DNA of 64,000 nt, taken from assembly GCF_002896855.1 (NCBI RefSeq), contig NZ_CP021850.1, positions 1 to 64,000 of the forward strand. The letters run 5' to 3'. A program made the translations under genes and the position numbers. Position 1 is the first letter of the stretch; the number at the start of each line of letters is the position of its first letter. Source of the DNA: Clostridium thermosuccinogenes. GTDB taxonomy: Bacteria; Bacillota; Clostridia; Acetivibrionales; DSM-5807. The notes under the pieces are model-generated. The model searched no databases, had not been told where the DNA came from, and saw nothing but the letters and a program-made list of their open reading frames with translations. Shown in pieces: positions 52,767 through 60,760 of the stretch.

Positions 52767-53786
52767 ATGAAGAAGATTATTGTCTATGCGATACTGATGA
52801 TCATTATTGTCATTATATTTCCGATGCTCATCGTGAGGGGCTGCGATTTGTCCGTAGGAAAGCAAATCCAGGAAGAAATCGAAGAAGGCGGCATTGACAG
52901 CACAAACCTGGAGGATGTCATAAAAGATGTTTACATAAAGGTGTACATAAAATCTGAGAATAAGGTACAGGATATGAAGCTGGAAGAATATATAAAGGGA
53001 GTAGTCGCTGCGGAGATGCCTGCTGAGTTCGGAATAGAGGCATTAAAAGCTCAGGCTGTCGCAGCAAGGACATATGCCTATGGAAGGCTGAAAAAAATCT
53101 ATGGTTCTGAGGATGATGGGCATAAAGGTGCGGATATTTGCACCGATGTACACTGCCAGGCGTGGGTCAGCAAAGAAGAGGCTATGGATAAATGGGGAAT
53201 ATTTTCAGCATTTAAGTATTGGAACAAAATAGAGCGGGCTGTGAATGAAACCCGTAATATCATACTGACATATGAAGGCAAGGTCGTAAACCCGGTGTTC
53301 CATTCCAGCAGCGGGGGTAGGACAGAGAACGCGGAAGATGTTTGGGAAGGCGCCGGAGAACCATATTTGCGAAGTGTAGTCAGCATGGGGGAAGAAGCAT
53401 ACCCTGGATTTGAGACAGTAGTAAGGATAAAAATAGAGGACTTCCGTAAAACATTGGAAAAGGAGGTCCCTGGAATAAAAATAGGAAGCAACATTATGGA
53501 AAATATACAGGTTATTGATTATACCGAGGGCGGACGGGTTAAAAATATAAAGATAGGAAATACTACTTTGAAGGGTACTGACATAAGGAGAATTTTCTCC
53601 TTAAAATCAGCGAATTTCAAGATCGAAAAGGAAGACGAGGAGACTTTGAGAATAACTACCATAGGCAATGGACATGGTGTCGGCATGAGCCAATGGGGAG
53701 CCAATTACCTTGCAAAAAACGGGAGTACCTATGAAGATATTTTGAAGTATTATTATAGGGGAACGGAATTGGAAATGCTTAAATAA
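52767..53786 (+). CDS. spoIID: Stage II sporulation protein D
   Basis: SpoIID is the membrane-bound lytic transglycosylase of the DMP engulfment complex in the mother cell. A membrane helix at residues 4-24 is followed by the SpoIID domain. It has E-E-Y-I-K-G-V-V-A-A-E-M-P-A with the catalytic Glu near residue 86, A-Q-A-V-A-A-R-T-Y-A, F-H-S-S-S-G-G-R-T-E, and the C-terminal G-H-G-V-G-M-S-Q-W-G-A. The length of 339 aa is normal. ATG 52767 is chosen over 52749/52752 on the position of AGG upstream, with moderate certainty. Family members are expressed from sigma-E; I could not define that promoter here. Confidence 0.93.
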   Translation: MKKIIVYAILMIIIVIIFPMLIVRGCDLSVGKQIQEEIEEGGIDSTNLEDVIKDVYIKVYIKSENKVQDMKLEEYIKGVVAAEMPAEFGIEALKAQAVAARTYAYGRLKKIYGSEDDGHKGADICTDVHCQAWVSKEEAMDKWGIFSAFKYWNKIERAVNETRNIILTYEGKVVNPVFHSSSGGRTENAEDVWEGAGEPYLRSVVSMGEEAYPGFETVVRIKIEDFRKTLEKEVPGIKIGSNIMENIQVIDYTEGGRVKNIKIGNTTLKGTDIRRIFSLKSANFKIEKEDEETLRITTIGNGHGVGMSQWGANYLAKNGSTYEDILKYYYRGTELEMLK

Positions 53787-53939
53787 GCTTAAGTTATACA
53801 TTTAAAGTAAGCCACGCAACGAAATAAACCGAATGAGTTAGCAGAAAGATCAGCTCAAAAAAACAACGGACAAGGTCGGAAAGAGACCTTTAAAAACAGC
53901 GTAAAAAGCCATATATTCTCAATTATTTTTCACCTCCAT

Positions 53940-53968
53940 GTATATTGCTGCCAAGGGCGGAAACAATA
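53940..53968 (+). promoter_or_regulatory. Candidate sigma-F promoter before the SpoIIQ-like gene
   Basis: GGAAACAATA at 53959-53968 fits the sigma-F -10 consensus GGNRANAHTR-type fully. GTATA at 53940-53944 fits the -35 pattern, but the spacer is 14, a little short. Sigma-F control of spoIIQ is established in B. subtilis. Confidence 0.5.
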
Positions 53969-53987
53969 TTATATGGAGGTGGAAATT

Positions 53988-54875
53988 GTGAACGAAAAAA
54001 AATTATTTCCAGAAAAAAAGCTATCAAAAAAAGGTCTGATGGAATTCCTGGATAAAAAGGGATTCTATATTGTATTGATACTATGCATTGCGGTGGTAGG
54101 GGTTACGGCAGTTTTTTTAACAATGCAGAATAACGCGCCCATGGAGGATAATAATCCTGAGGCCGAGAATGTAATACCGGAGGAAGATACTGATTCGATT
54201 CTTGGAGTTCAGGATCCGGGACCGGCACAGTCATCCATCACTACTGCTGATGAAGACCAGGAGGATGTTGCTGCAAATGCTGTTCCTGATGTTGACGAGG
54301 AAGAAAATGTAGCAGCCAAAGATCCCGTACAAAAGGATGACGGGAATAAGGGAACTGAGGAAAAGAAGGAAGATAATAAGAATTCTGAGCCTGCAAAAAA
54401 TCCTTCCGGCAGCAGTACTTCGACTTCAGCTAAGTCTGAAGAAGAGGTTAAGGAAACTTTTGTGATGCCTGTTTTCGGGCAGATCTCCTATGAATTTGCC
54501 CAGGATAAGCTGGCATATTCTAAAACCATGGATGACTGGAGAAAGCATGAAGGCGTGGATATCGCCGCGGACAGAGGAACACCGGTAAAAGCTGTAGCAG
54601 CCGGAGTTGTAAGTGAGATAAAGAATGACCCCAGATTTGGAATAACAGTTATCATTGACCATCAGAACGGTATTAAGACGGTCTATGCCAATCTGGCCAG
54701 CGATGAGATGGTAACTCCAAACCAGAGGGTGGAGAAGTCGGAAGTAATAGGCAGCATCGGCAATACGGCAGCGTTTGAGTCTGCAGAGCAGTCCCATCTG
54801 CATTTCGAGGTATGGAAGGATAATAAACCTGTTGATCCGACGGCATACCTGCCTGAAAATACAGAAGATAAATAA
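53988..54875 (+). CDS. spoIIQ: SpoIIQ-like M23 metallopeptidase
   Basis: This is a forespore membrane protein that joins SpoIIIAH across the intermembrane space during engulfment. A cytoplasmic basic N-terminus and a membrane helix at about residues 24-45 come first. A long acidic, low-complexity linker (about 50-145) follows, then an M23 domain. Both zinc motifs are intact: H-E-G-V-D with His and Asp, and S-H-L-H-F-E-V-W. It should therefore be able to bind zinc, as in Clostridia, unlike B. subtilis SpoIIQ. GTG 53988 follows GGAGGTGG; an ATG at 53973 overlaps that site. Gene order after spoIID supports the name; another sporulation M23 protein is the alternative. Confidence 0.82.
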   Translation: MNEKKLFPEKKLSKKGLMEFLDKKGFYIVLILCIAVVGVTAVFLTMQNNAPMEDNNPEAENVIPEEDTDSILGVQDPGPAQSSITTADEDQEDVAANAVPDVDEEENVAAKDPVQKDDGNKGTEEKKEDNKNSEPAKNPSGSSTSTSAKSEEEVKETFVMPVFGQISYEFAQDKLAYSKTMDDWRKHEGVDIAADRGTPVKAVAAGVVSEIKNDPRFGITVIIDHQNGIKTVYANLASDEMVTPNQRVEKSEVIGSIGNTAAFESAEQSHLHFEVWKDNKPVDPTAYLPENTEDK

Positions 54876-54907
54876 AAAAATAATGAAATATATTGTACTT
54901 ATATAAG

Positions 54908-54947
54908 GCAAAGGCAGCATATCAGTTTTATGCTGCCTTTGCTTTTT
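54908..54947 (+). terminator. Terminator after the SpoIIQ-like gene
   Basis: GCAAAGGCAGCATA pairs perfectly with TATGCTGCCTTTGC across a seven-base loop and is followed by five Ts. Confidence 0.85.
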
Positions 54948-55188
54948 CCATGCAAAACCGGCCAAATCCGGAAAATTGAAAAGTATGATGGTTGTTGCGA
55001 AAGGATTTCATCCAGATTATTCATAAGGGAGCCCTCCAGGGCATATATATACAGTAGTGAACAGTATTTAACCATTTAAATACATTTAAGGCTTGAAAAT
55101 GGTATAAGTCCGAACGAACAGCATTGCTTAAGGCGGGTTCGAGCTTGGATCAATCCTTAAGGTAAACAAATCAAAGGGGGGCATATAG

Positions 55189-55443
55189 TTGAAGGGGTAT
55201 ATCGAGGAAAGAGTGATGGAGCTCGCTTACTATATCATCGAAAATAAAACTACCGTAAGAGCAGCAGCTAAAAAGTTTGGAATAAGCAAAAGCACAGTGC
55301 ACAAGGATGTAACAGAGAGACTTGCAAAGATAAAACCTGCTTTAGCTAATGAAGTTAAGCTGGTGCTTGAAGAGAACAAGGCTGAAAGGCATATAAGGGG
55401 AGGCCAGGCTACAAAAGCAAAATATAACAGCAATGCTATATAA
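55189..55443 (+). CDS. spoIIID: Sporulation transcription factor SpoIIID
   Basis: This small DNA-binding protein adjusts the sigma-E and sigma-K regulons in the mother cell. The 84 residues contain the HTH T-T-V-R-A-A-A-K-K-F-G-I-S-K-S-T-V-H-K-D at about 21-40 and a basic C-terminal helix (R-H-I-R-G-G-Q-A-T-K-A-K-Y), as expected. The start is TTG 55189, behind AAAGGGGGG. Its position before mbl matches B. subtilis. Confidence 0.95.
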   Translation: MKGYIEERVMELAYYIIENKTTVRAAAKKFGISKSTVHKDVTERLAKIKPALANEVKLVLEENKAERHIRGGQATKAKYNSNAI

Positions 55444-55469
55444 TAAAATAAATACGGTACATGCTCATG

Positions 55470-55492
55470 AAAAGCCGGGAAACCGGCTTTTA
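55470..55492 (+). terminator. Terminator after spoIIID
   Basis: AAAAGCCGG, a GAAA tetraloop and CCGGCTTTT form a perfect 9-bp stem whose right arm is T-rich. Confidence 0.75.
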
Positions 55493-55684
55493 AGTTTGTA
55501 CGTTATAAAAATATTGCATTATTAAAATATTATGGTAATATTATAATGAGCGCAGTATCAAATAATTATTTTCATAGATAAGATGTGGAAATTTCATCGA
55601 TAACTACCTCTGTTATTTTTTGTTTAATGATTTGTTATCGACATGGGAATGCTTTTATAAAGTATGTTGAAAGGGAGATGTTTG

Positions 55685-56719
55685 TTGTTGGGCTTCGGAC
55701 AGGATATCGGAATTGACCTTGGAACAGCTTCTGTGCTGGTTTACATAAAGGGAAGGGGAATAGTGCTCAGTGAGCCTTCGGTCGTAGCTATAGACAGAAA
55801 TACTAACCGGCTTCTTGCGGTAGGAGAAGAGGCCCGTCGGATGTTGGGAAGAACCCCGGGCAACATAATAGCGATAAGGCCCCTCAGAGACGGAGTTATA
55901 TCGGATTATGACATAACTGAAAGGATGCTTAAATATTTCATAAGCAAGGTTTGTGGCAACAGAGCTTTTAAGCTGTTTAAGCCAAGGATAATGGTATGCG
56001 TGCCCAGCGGTGTTACCGAAGTGGAAAAAAGAGCGGTAATTGATGCAGCAATGCAGGCAGGCGCCAGAAAGACCTATCTTATTGAAGAGCCTATTGCGGC
56101 TGCGATAGGTGCCGGTATCGACATCTCAAAAGCATGTGGAAGCATGGTCGTAGATATAGGTGGAGGTACTACGGACATAGCAGTAATTTCTCTCGGGGGT
56201 ATAGTGGTGAGCACCTCCATAAAGGTAGCAGGGGACAAGTTTGATGAAGCCATTGTCCGTTTTATGCGCAAAAAGCATAATATAATGATAGGTGAACGTA
56301 CGGCTGAAGAGCTTAAAATAAATGTCGGATCGGTGTATCCGAGAGTGCAGGAAGTGACTATGGATATCCGCGGAAGAAATCTCATATCAGGCCTTCCGAA
56401 GACTATTACGGTTACTTCTACAGAAATTATGGAGGCGCTGGAAGAGCCGATTTCCAGCGTGGTGGAGGCAGTGCATTCGGTGCTGGAAAAGACACCGCCG
56501 GAACTTGCCGCAGACATTAGCGACAGAGGCATAGTTATGACAGGGGGCGGAAGCCTTATATATGGATTGGACAAGCTATTGCAGGAGAAAACGGGCATAA
56601 ATGTAATCATCGCGGATGACGCTATTTCGTGTGTCGCGTTGGGTACCGGCAAAGCACTGGACAACATTGAGATACTTGAAAAGAGCGCTGTGGCGGAAAA
56701 CCGAGTGATAAAGAGATAG
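55685..56719 (+). CDS. mbl: MreB-family actin homologue (Mbl)
   Basis: This cytoskeletal ATPase guides lateral wall synthesis in rods. The actin fold motifs are D-I-G-I-D-L-G-T-A-S-V-L (phosphate 1), E-E-P-I-A-A-A-I-G-A-G, V-D-I-G-G-G-T-T-D-I-A-V (phosphate 2) and G-I-V-M-T-G-G-G-S-L-I-Y-G (adenosine). Position between spoIIID and flhO identifies it as Mbl rather than MreB proper. The start is one of three adjacent TTG codons; TTG 55685 is seven bases from GGGAG and is preferred over ATG 55664, which precedes the binding site. Confidence 0.92.
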   Translation: MLGFGQDIGIDLGTASVLVYIKGRGIVLSEPSVVAIDRNTNRLLAVGEEARRMLGRTPGNIIAIRPLRDGVISDYDITERMLKYFISKVCGNRAFKLFKPRIMVCVPSGVTEVEKRAVIDAAMQAGARKTYLIEEPIAAAIGAGIDISKACGSMVVDIGGGTTDIAVISLGGIVVSTSIKVAGDKFDEAIVRFMRKKHNIMIGERTAEELKINVGSVYPRVQEVTMDIRGRNLISGLPKTITVTSTEIMEALEEPISSVVEAVHSVLEKTPPELAADISDRGIVMTGGGSLIYGLDKLLQEKTGINVIIADDAISCVALGTGKALDNIEILEKSAVAENRVIKR

Positions 56720-56731
56720 AACATTTTAAAG

Positions 56732-56757
56732 GCATATGTGAAAGCATATGCTTTTTT
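56732..56757 (+). terminator. Terminator after mbl
   Basis: GCATATG / CATATGC with a six-base loop is followed by six Ts, 12 bases after the mbl stop. Confidence 0.82.
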
Positions 56758-56761
56758 GTGT

Positions 56762-56788
56762 TAAATTTATTTTAAATATTGCCGATAA
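56762..56788 (+). promoter_or_regulatory. Sigma-D (flagellar) promoter of flhO-flhP
   Basis: TAAA at 56762-56765, exactly 15 bases, then GCCGATAA at 56781-56788 match the sigma-28/SigD consensus at every position. It follows the mbl terminator directly. The leader to ATG 56946 would be about 150 bases. Confidence 0.85.
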
Positions 56789-56945
56789 CTTTTTTGTAAG
56801 ATAAATAGCTTATCAAATTGCAGGGAAAGCAATTAAGAATATAACATGAAGCGCAGAGGATTGTTCTGTGGCTTTTACTCCGGTTGAAGCCGGATTAAAA
56901 CGGAAGGTGCATGATGCATCAATATTATTGTCAGGAGAATGTTCT

Positions 56946-57725
56946 ATGATTCGTGGATTGTACACATCAGGTTGGAGCATGCTGGCTAACAGCAAGAAAA
57001 TGGATGTCATATCCAACAATCTTGCCAATGCAAGCACCAATGCTTATAAAAAAGACACGGTTGTATTTGAAAGCTTTCCGGAGGTTTTGACCCGAAGGCT
57101 GAATGATTTCCGGAGCGGCACTAATCGGTCGGGAATAATAGGAACGATGGAGTTAAGCAGTGATGTAGGTGAAATCTATACATATTATCAGCAGGGACAG
57201 CTGGCAAAGACGGAAAACCCGCTGGATTTGGCAATTCAGGATGGCGGTACTTCCTTTTTTACCATCAGTGCCGATGACGGAAACGGAAATGTCAGGCAAT
57301 ATTATACCAGGGACGGGTCTTTTAAGTTAAGTGCCGATGGCCGGCTGATCACAGCGGATGGTTACACTGTAATGGGTGAAAACGGACCCATCGTATTGAG
57401 TAACGGTGATTTTACAGTAAGGCCGGACGGAACCATAGTGCAGGATGGAGAAGTGGTGGACCGGCTTCTGATAAGGGATTTTGTGGACACCACCGTTTTG
57501 AGGAAAGTAGGATCAAACCTTGTGGAGGTGCTGGAAGGCGCTGAGGACAGGCCTTTCACGGGTGTCGTGGCACAGGGTTATCTGGAACAGTCAAATGTGA
57601 ATGTTGTCAAGGAAATGGTCGATATGATCACAGTTACACGGGCTTATGAGGCAAACCAGAAGGTTATACAAGCCCAGGACAGCACTCTGGAAAAGGCAGT
57701 AAACCAAGTAGGCGCAGTAAGATAG
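56946..57725 (+). CDS. flhO: Flagellar hook-basal body protein FlhO (FlgF/FlgG family)
   Basis: This is a distal-rod-type flagellar protein of 259 aa. The N-terminal flagellar rod motif is G-L-Y-T-S-G-W-S-M-L-A-N, then D-V-I-S-N-N-L-A-N-A-S-T-N-A-Y-K-K. The C-terminal coiled segment is V-N-V-V-K-E-M-V-D-M-I-T-V-T-R-A-Y-E-A-N-Q-K. ATG 56946 follows AGGAGAATG; the frame extends to 56868 but that part is leader. It is the first gene of the sigma-D transcript, followed by a related gene after 14 bases. Confidence 0.92.
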   Translation: MIRGLYTSGWSMLANSKKMDVISNNLANASTNAYKKDTVVFESFPEVLTRRLNDFRSGTNRSGIIGTMELSSDVGEIYTYYQQGQLAKTENPLDLAIQDGGTSFFTISADDGNGNVRQYYTRDGSFKLSADGRLITADGYTVMGENGPIVLSNGDFTVRPDGTIVQDGEVVDRLLIRDFVDTTVLRKVGSNLVEVLEGAEDRPFTGVVAQGYLEQSNVNVVKEMVDMITVTRAYEANQKVIQAQDSTLEKAVNQVGAVR

Positions 57726-57739
57726 GGGGATAAAACTAT

Positions 57740-58546
57740 ATGATGAGAGCACTCTGGACAGCAGGTTCAGGAATGACCGCACAGCAGTTTAATGTTGATG
57801 TTATATCCAATAACCTGGCAAATGTAAATACAACGGCTTATAAGAAAGACAGGGCAGAATTCAGGGATCTTTTATATGAAACTTTGGAACGGGCATATGT
57901 ATTAGAAAACGAAGGCAGGCCTGTCAATCTGCAGGTGGGACATGGAACTACCGTAGCCGCTACGGCGAAGGACTTTAGCAAAGGTAATTTTGAAAGGACG
58001 GACAACCCCTTGGATTTCGCAATCGATGGCGATGGATTTTTTACCGTATGGGGGCCAAAGGGTGAAGTGGCATATACGAGAGACGGCAGCTTCAAATTAA
58101 GCGCATCGGATTATGAACTGAAGCTTACTACGTCCGAAGGCTATCCTGTTCTGGATGACATGGGAAATGATATTGTTTTCAGCTCTGATTTCAATGTGTC
58201 CAAGCTGGTGGTTTCTTCCACCGGTGAGCTGAGTTATATCGACGAGACAGGAAACACCGTGCCTCTTGGTCAGACCATCGGAATCGTTTCCTTCCCGAAT
58301 GTGAATGGTCTTGAAAGCATAGGTGGAAACCTTTATTCGTGGACTTCAGCGTGTGGAGAGCCAATATCAAATTATGACGCCACAAACAAGAGCCTGATCG
58401 TTCAGAACTTTTTGGAAGCATCCAATGTTAAGGTAGTGGAAGAAATGGTGAAGCTCATAGTAGCCCAGAGAGCCTATGAGTTGAATTCAAAAGCGATACA
58501 GTCAGCGGATGAAATGTTGGGCCAGGCCAACAACCTGAAGAGATAA
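57740..58546 (+). CDS. flhP: Flagellar hook-basal body protein FlhP (FlgG family)
   Basis: This 268-residue rod protein is homologous to the preceding one. It starts M-M-R-A-L-W-T-A-G-S-G-M-T-A-Q-Q and continues D-V-I-S-N-N-L-A-N-V-N-T-T-A-Y-K-K, the family signature. The end has S-N-V-K-V-V-E-E-M-V-K-L-I-V-A-Q-R-A-Y-E-L-N-S-K. ATG 57740 (or 57743) follows AGGGGG. The flhO-flhP pair after mbl is as in B. subtilis. Confidence 0.93.
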   Translation: MMRALWTAGSGMTAQQFNVDVISNNLANVNTTAYKKDRAEFRDLLYETLERAYVLENEGRPVNLQVGHGTTVAATAKDFSKGNFERTDNPLDFAIDGDGFFTVWGPKGEVAYTRDGSFKLSASDYELKLTTSEGYPVLDDMGNDIVFSSDFNVSKLVVSSTGELSYIDETGNTVPLGQTIGIVSFPNVNGLESIGGNLYSWTSACGEPISNYDATNKSLIVQNFLEASNVKVVEEMVKLIVAQRAYELNSKAIQSADEMLGQANNLKR

Positions 58547-58627
58547 TGGTTGACTGCTGATCCGTTTTTGTGGAAGCGGTCCGGCGGTCGTTAATATATG
58601 GCAGAACAGGTATCAAGGTGATGAATT

Positions 58628-59005
58628 ATGGATATAAGTAAAATAGGCAATAATCTGATGGACAGCATGATACATGAAGCAAAGAGCATCAAGGTTGATG
58701 AAAGCGATTTTGAAGCCAGGCTTCAGAAGGCTATGGATGAAGGCGATAAAAAAGCTCTGAAACAGGCTTGTGCAGATTTTGAGTCCATATTTCTGAGCAT
58801 GCTTTACAAGCAAATGAAAGCGACGATACCAAAGTCGGATCTTGTTCCGGCGAGCGCAGGCAGGGATATATTTGAATCCATGCTGGATGAAAAGATTGTG
58901 GAGAAGGCTGCTGAAAGCGGAGGAATCGGCCTGGCGGATTCATTGTATAAGCAGCTCAGCAAACAGGCAGAAAATCGGTATAAGGTTGCAGGTGAGGATG
59001 AATAG
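58628..59005 (+). CDS. flgJ: Rod-binding protein FlgJ (N-terminal domain only)
   Basis: This 125-residue protein corresponds to the rod-capping domain of FlgJ without the muramidase half, the usual Gram-positive form. The key motif A-C-A-D-F-E-S-I-F-L-S-M-L-Y-K-Q-M-K lies at about residues 47-64, and G-R-D-I-F-E-S-M-L-D-E follows. ATG 58628 follows AGGTGATG. It is third in the flagellar operon and overlaps the next gene by eight bases. Confidence 0.88.
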   Translation: MDISKIGNNLMDSMIHEAKSIKVDESDFEARLQKAMDEGDKKALKQACADFESIFLSMLYKQMKATIPKSDLVPASAGRDIFESMLDEKIVEKAAESGGIGLADSLYKQLSKQAENRYKVAGEDE

Positions 59006-60140
59006 GGCGTTGAGAAAGATACCCGCATTGATCATATTTACATTAATAATAGCAATTATGTCCTTCATATTAATATATGCAGGACATTTTTTGTTTGAAG
59101 AAAAAGTGGATGAAGAGAAAAAAGAAGAACCGGGTCCGGTGGAAATTCTGCCGCCACCGGTTAATTATCTGAGGCTTAAGGAAACAATAAACGGCAACAA
59201 GCAGGAGATAAACATATTGGAAATCGACCCCGGCAGTGAAAAAGTTAGAGTTAAACCCGTACTATCCTTTGACAGCATCTTCGGCTTCGAAAAATTGACT
59301 GAAATAGCCGCAAGGAGCAATGCCTACGCTGCAGTAAATGCAGGCTTTTTCTACGAATATGGGCAGCCCTCGGGGATGGTTATGATAGACGGAAAGCTGA
59401 TTTCAGCATCTACCGGGGAGTATCCTGTTTTTATAATAGCGGGAGGGAAGGCGGAATTGAAGGAAATTGACATGGAATTGCGCCTTTCTTACGGCACAGG
59501 GGAAATCGAAATTGACAGCATGAATACTTTAGGAAATAGTGGAAAAGCTGTTGTATATACACGTGAATTTGGAACAACCAACAGAGCGGAGACGGAAAAT
59601 ATCACAGTTACTGTTCGAAACAACAAGGTGGAAAGCATCTCCGAGTATTCAGGAGAAGTGAGCATACCAAAGGACGGTTTCCTTCTTACCTTTTACAAGC
59701 CTTACAGGTATGATTTGAGCAATATGCCGATACAGGAAGGGGAAAGGGTAGAACTTATACAGGCTCCTGCCTTGGGAGAAGATGCCCAGGCATACGAATG
59801 CGGCGATTGGATAGTTAAGGATGGACAGATAGTCATAGGAGAGCGCAGCAAATGGGTAGGCTCGTTGGAAAACCGGGACCCCCGCACAGCTATAGGCATC
59901 AAGGCGGATGGTACCATAGTTTTGATGACGGTGGACGGGCGACAGCCTGAACACAGTGTTGGATTTACAGGAAAGGAGCTCGGAGATTTCCTTCTGAAGT
60001 ACGGTGTTGTAAATGCAGCGATGCTGGATGGTGGAGCATCTACTGAAATGGTGCTGGAGGGAAATATCGTGAACAGGCCTTCGTACAAAGGTGCCGAAAG
60101 GCTTGTTGCCGGAGCGTTTGTGGTAATAATGGAAGATTGA
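58998..60140 (+). CDS. Phosphodiester glycosidase (NAGPA) family protein
   Basis: This 380-residue exported protein has an N-terminal membrane helix at residues 9-28, a short Pro/Glu linker and a NAGPA domain. The domain shows Y-A-A-V-N-A-G-F-F-Y-E-Y-G-Q-P-S-G near residue 115, R-D-P-R-T-A-I-G-I, and M-L-D-G-G-A-S-T-E-M near the end; these are the hallmark blocks. Such enzymes cleave sugar-phosphodiester bonds, possibly in teichoic acid-like polymers. ATG 58998 has GGTGAGG inside flgJ; the longer frame from 58842 only reads flgJ out of frame. Coupling to flgJ suggests local wall remodelling near the flagellum, an inference. Confidence 0.85.
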   Translation: MNRALRKIPALIIFTLIIAIMSFILIYAGHFLFEEKVDEEKKEEPGPVEILPPPVNYLRLKETINGNKQEINILEIDPGSEKVRVKPVLSFDSIFGFEKLTEIAARSNAYAAVNAGFFYEYGQPSGMVMIDGKLISASTGEYPVFIIAGGKAELKEIDMELRLSYGTGEIEIDSMNTLGNSGKAVVYTREFGTTNRAETENITVTVRNNKVESISEYSGEVSIPKDGFLLTFYKPYRYDLSNMPIQEGERVELIQAPALGEDAQAYECGDWIVKDGQIVIGERSKWVGSLENRDPRTAIGIKADGTIVLMTVDGRQPEHSVGFTGKELGDFLLKYGVVNAAMLDGGASTEMVLEGNIVNRPSYKGAERLVAGAFVVIMED

Positions 60141-60194
60141 TGGTTGACAATTATGACCAGATGATATAAATTAGTAATATGAGGTGATTGTCAT

Positions 60195-60629
60195 ATGCTT
60201 TCAAACATGGAAGTCCGTAAAATACTTCCTCACAGATACCCTTTTCTGCTGGTGGACAGGGTTGATGAACTGGAGCCTGGGAAGAGGGCGGTTGCAATAA
60301 AAAATGTTACGGCCAATGAGCCTTTTTTTCAGGGCCATTTTCCGGATTATCCGATAATGCCCGGTGTGCTTATAACTGAAGCTCTCGCCCAGACCGCAGG
60401 CATAGCAGCTTCCGTACCGGAGAAAGACGAAGGCAAACTGGGAGTGCTGGCCGGAATTGATTCAATGAAGTTCAAAAAGCAGGTGATGCCGGGGGATACT
60501 CTGAAGCTGGAAGCTGAAATATTGTCAAACAGGATGGGCGTTGTTAAAGCAAAGGTGCGGGCATCGGTGGACGGACAGACTGCAGCAGAAGGAGAGATAA
60601 AATTTGCCATGGTAAAGGTGGATAAATAG
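60195..60629 (+). CDS. fabZ: 3-hydroxyacyl-ACP dehydratase FabZ
   Basis: This enzyme dehydrates 3-hydroxyacyl-ACP in fatty acid synthesis. The 144-residue hot-dog protein has the catalytic His in G-H-F-P and Glu in L-I-T-E-A-L-A-Q, with P-I-M-P-G-V-L between. ATG 60195 follows GAGGTGA. It sits at the end of the flagellar group, as ywpB does in B. subtilis. Confidence 0.95.
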   Translation: MLSNMEVRKILPHRYPFLLVDRVDELEPGKRAVAIKNVTANEPFFQGHFPDYPIMPGVLITEALAQTAGIAASVPEKDEGKLGVLAGIDSMKFKKQVMPGDTLKLEAEILSNRMGVVKAKVRASVDGQTAAEGEIKFAMVKVDK

Positions 60630-60711
60630 CTTTTTGCTTTGCTACTCATAACAATCAGTACATCCGTTATTAGCTGAATATATTTCAAAACTACATAGGT
60701 CTAATATTGCT

Positions 60712-60744
60712 AAATGGGGGTGGGATTTGATCCCACCCCCATTT
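60712..60744. terminator. Bidirectional terminator between fabZ and murC
   Basis: AAATGGGGGTGGGAT and its exact complement form a perfect 15-bp stem with loop TTG. It lies 82 bases after fabZ and 16 bases from the end of murC on the opposite strand. Confidence 0.85.
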
Positions 60745-60760
60745 GTTTAATCAGCAGCTG

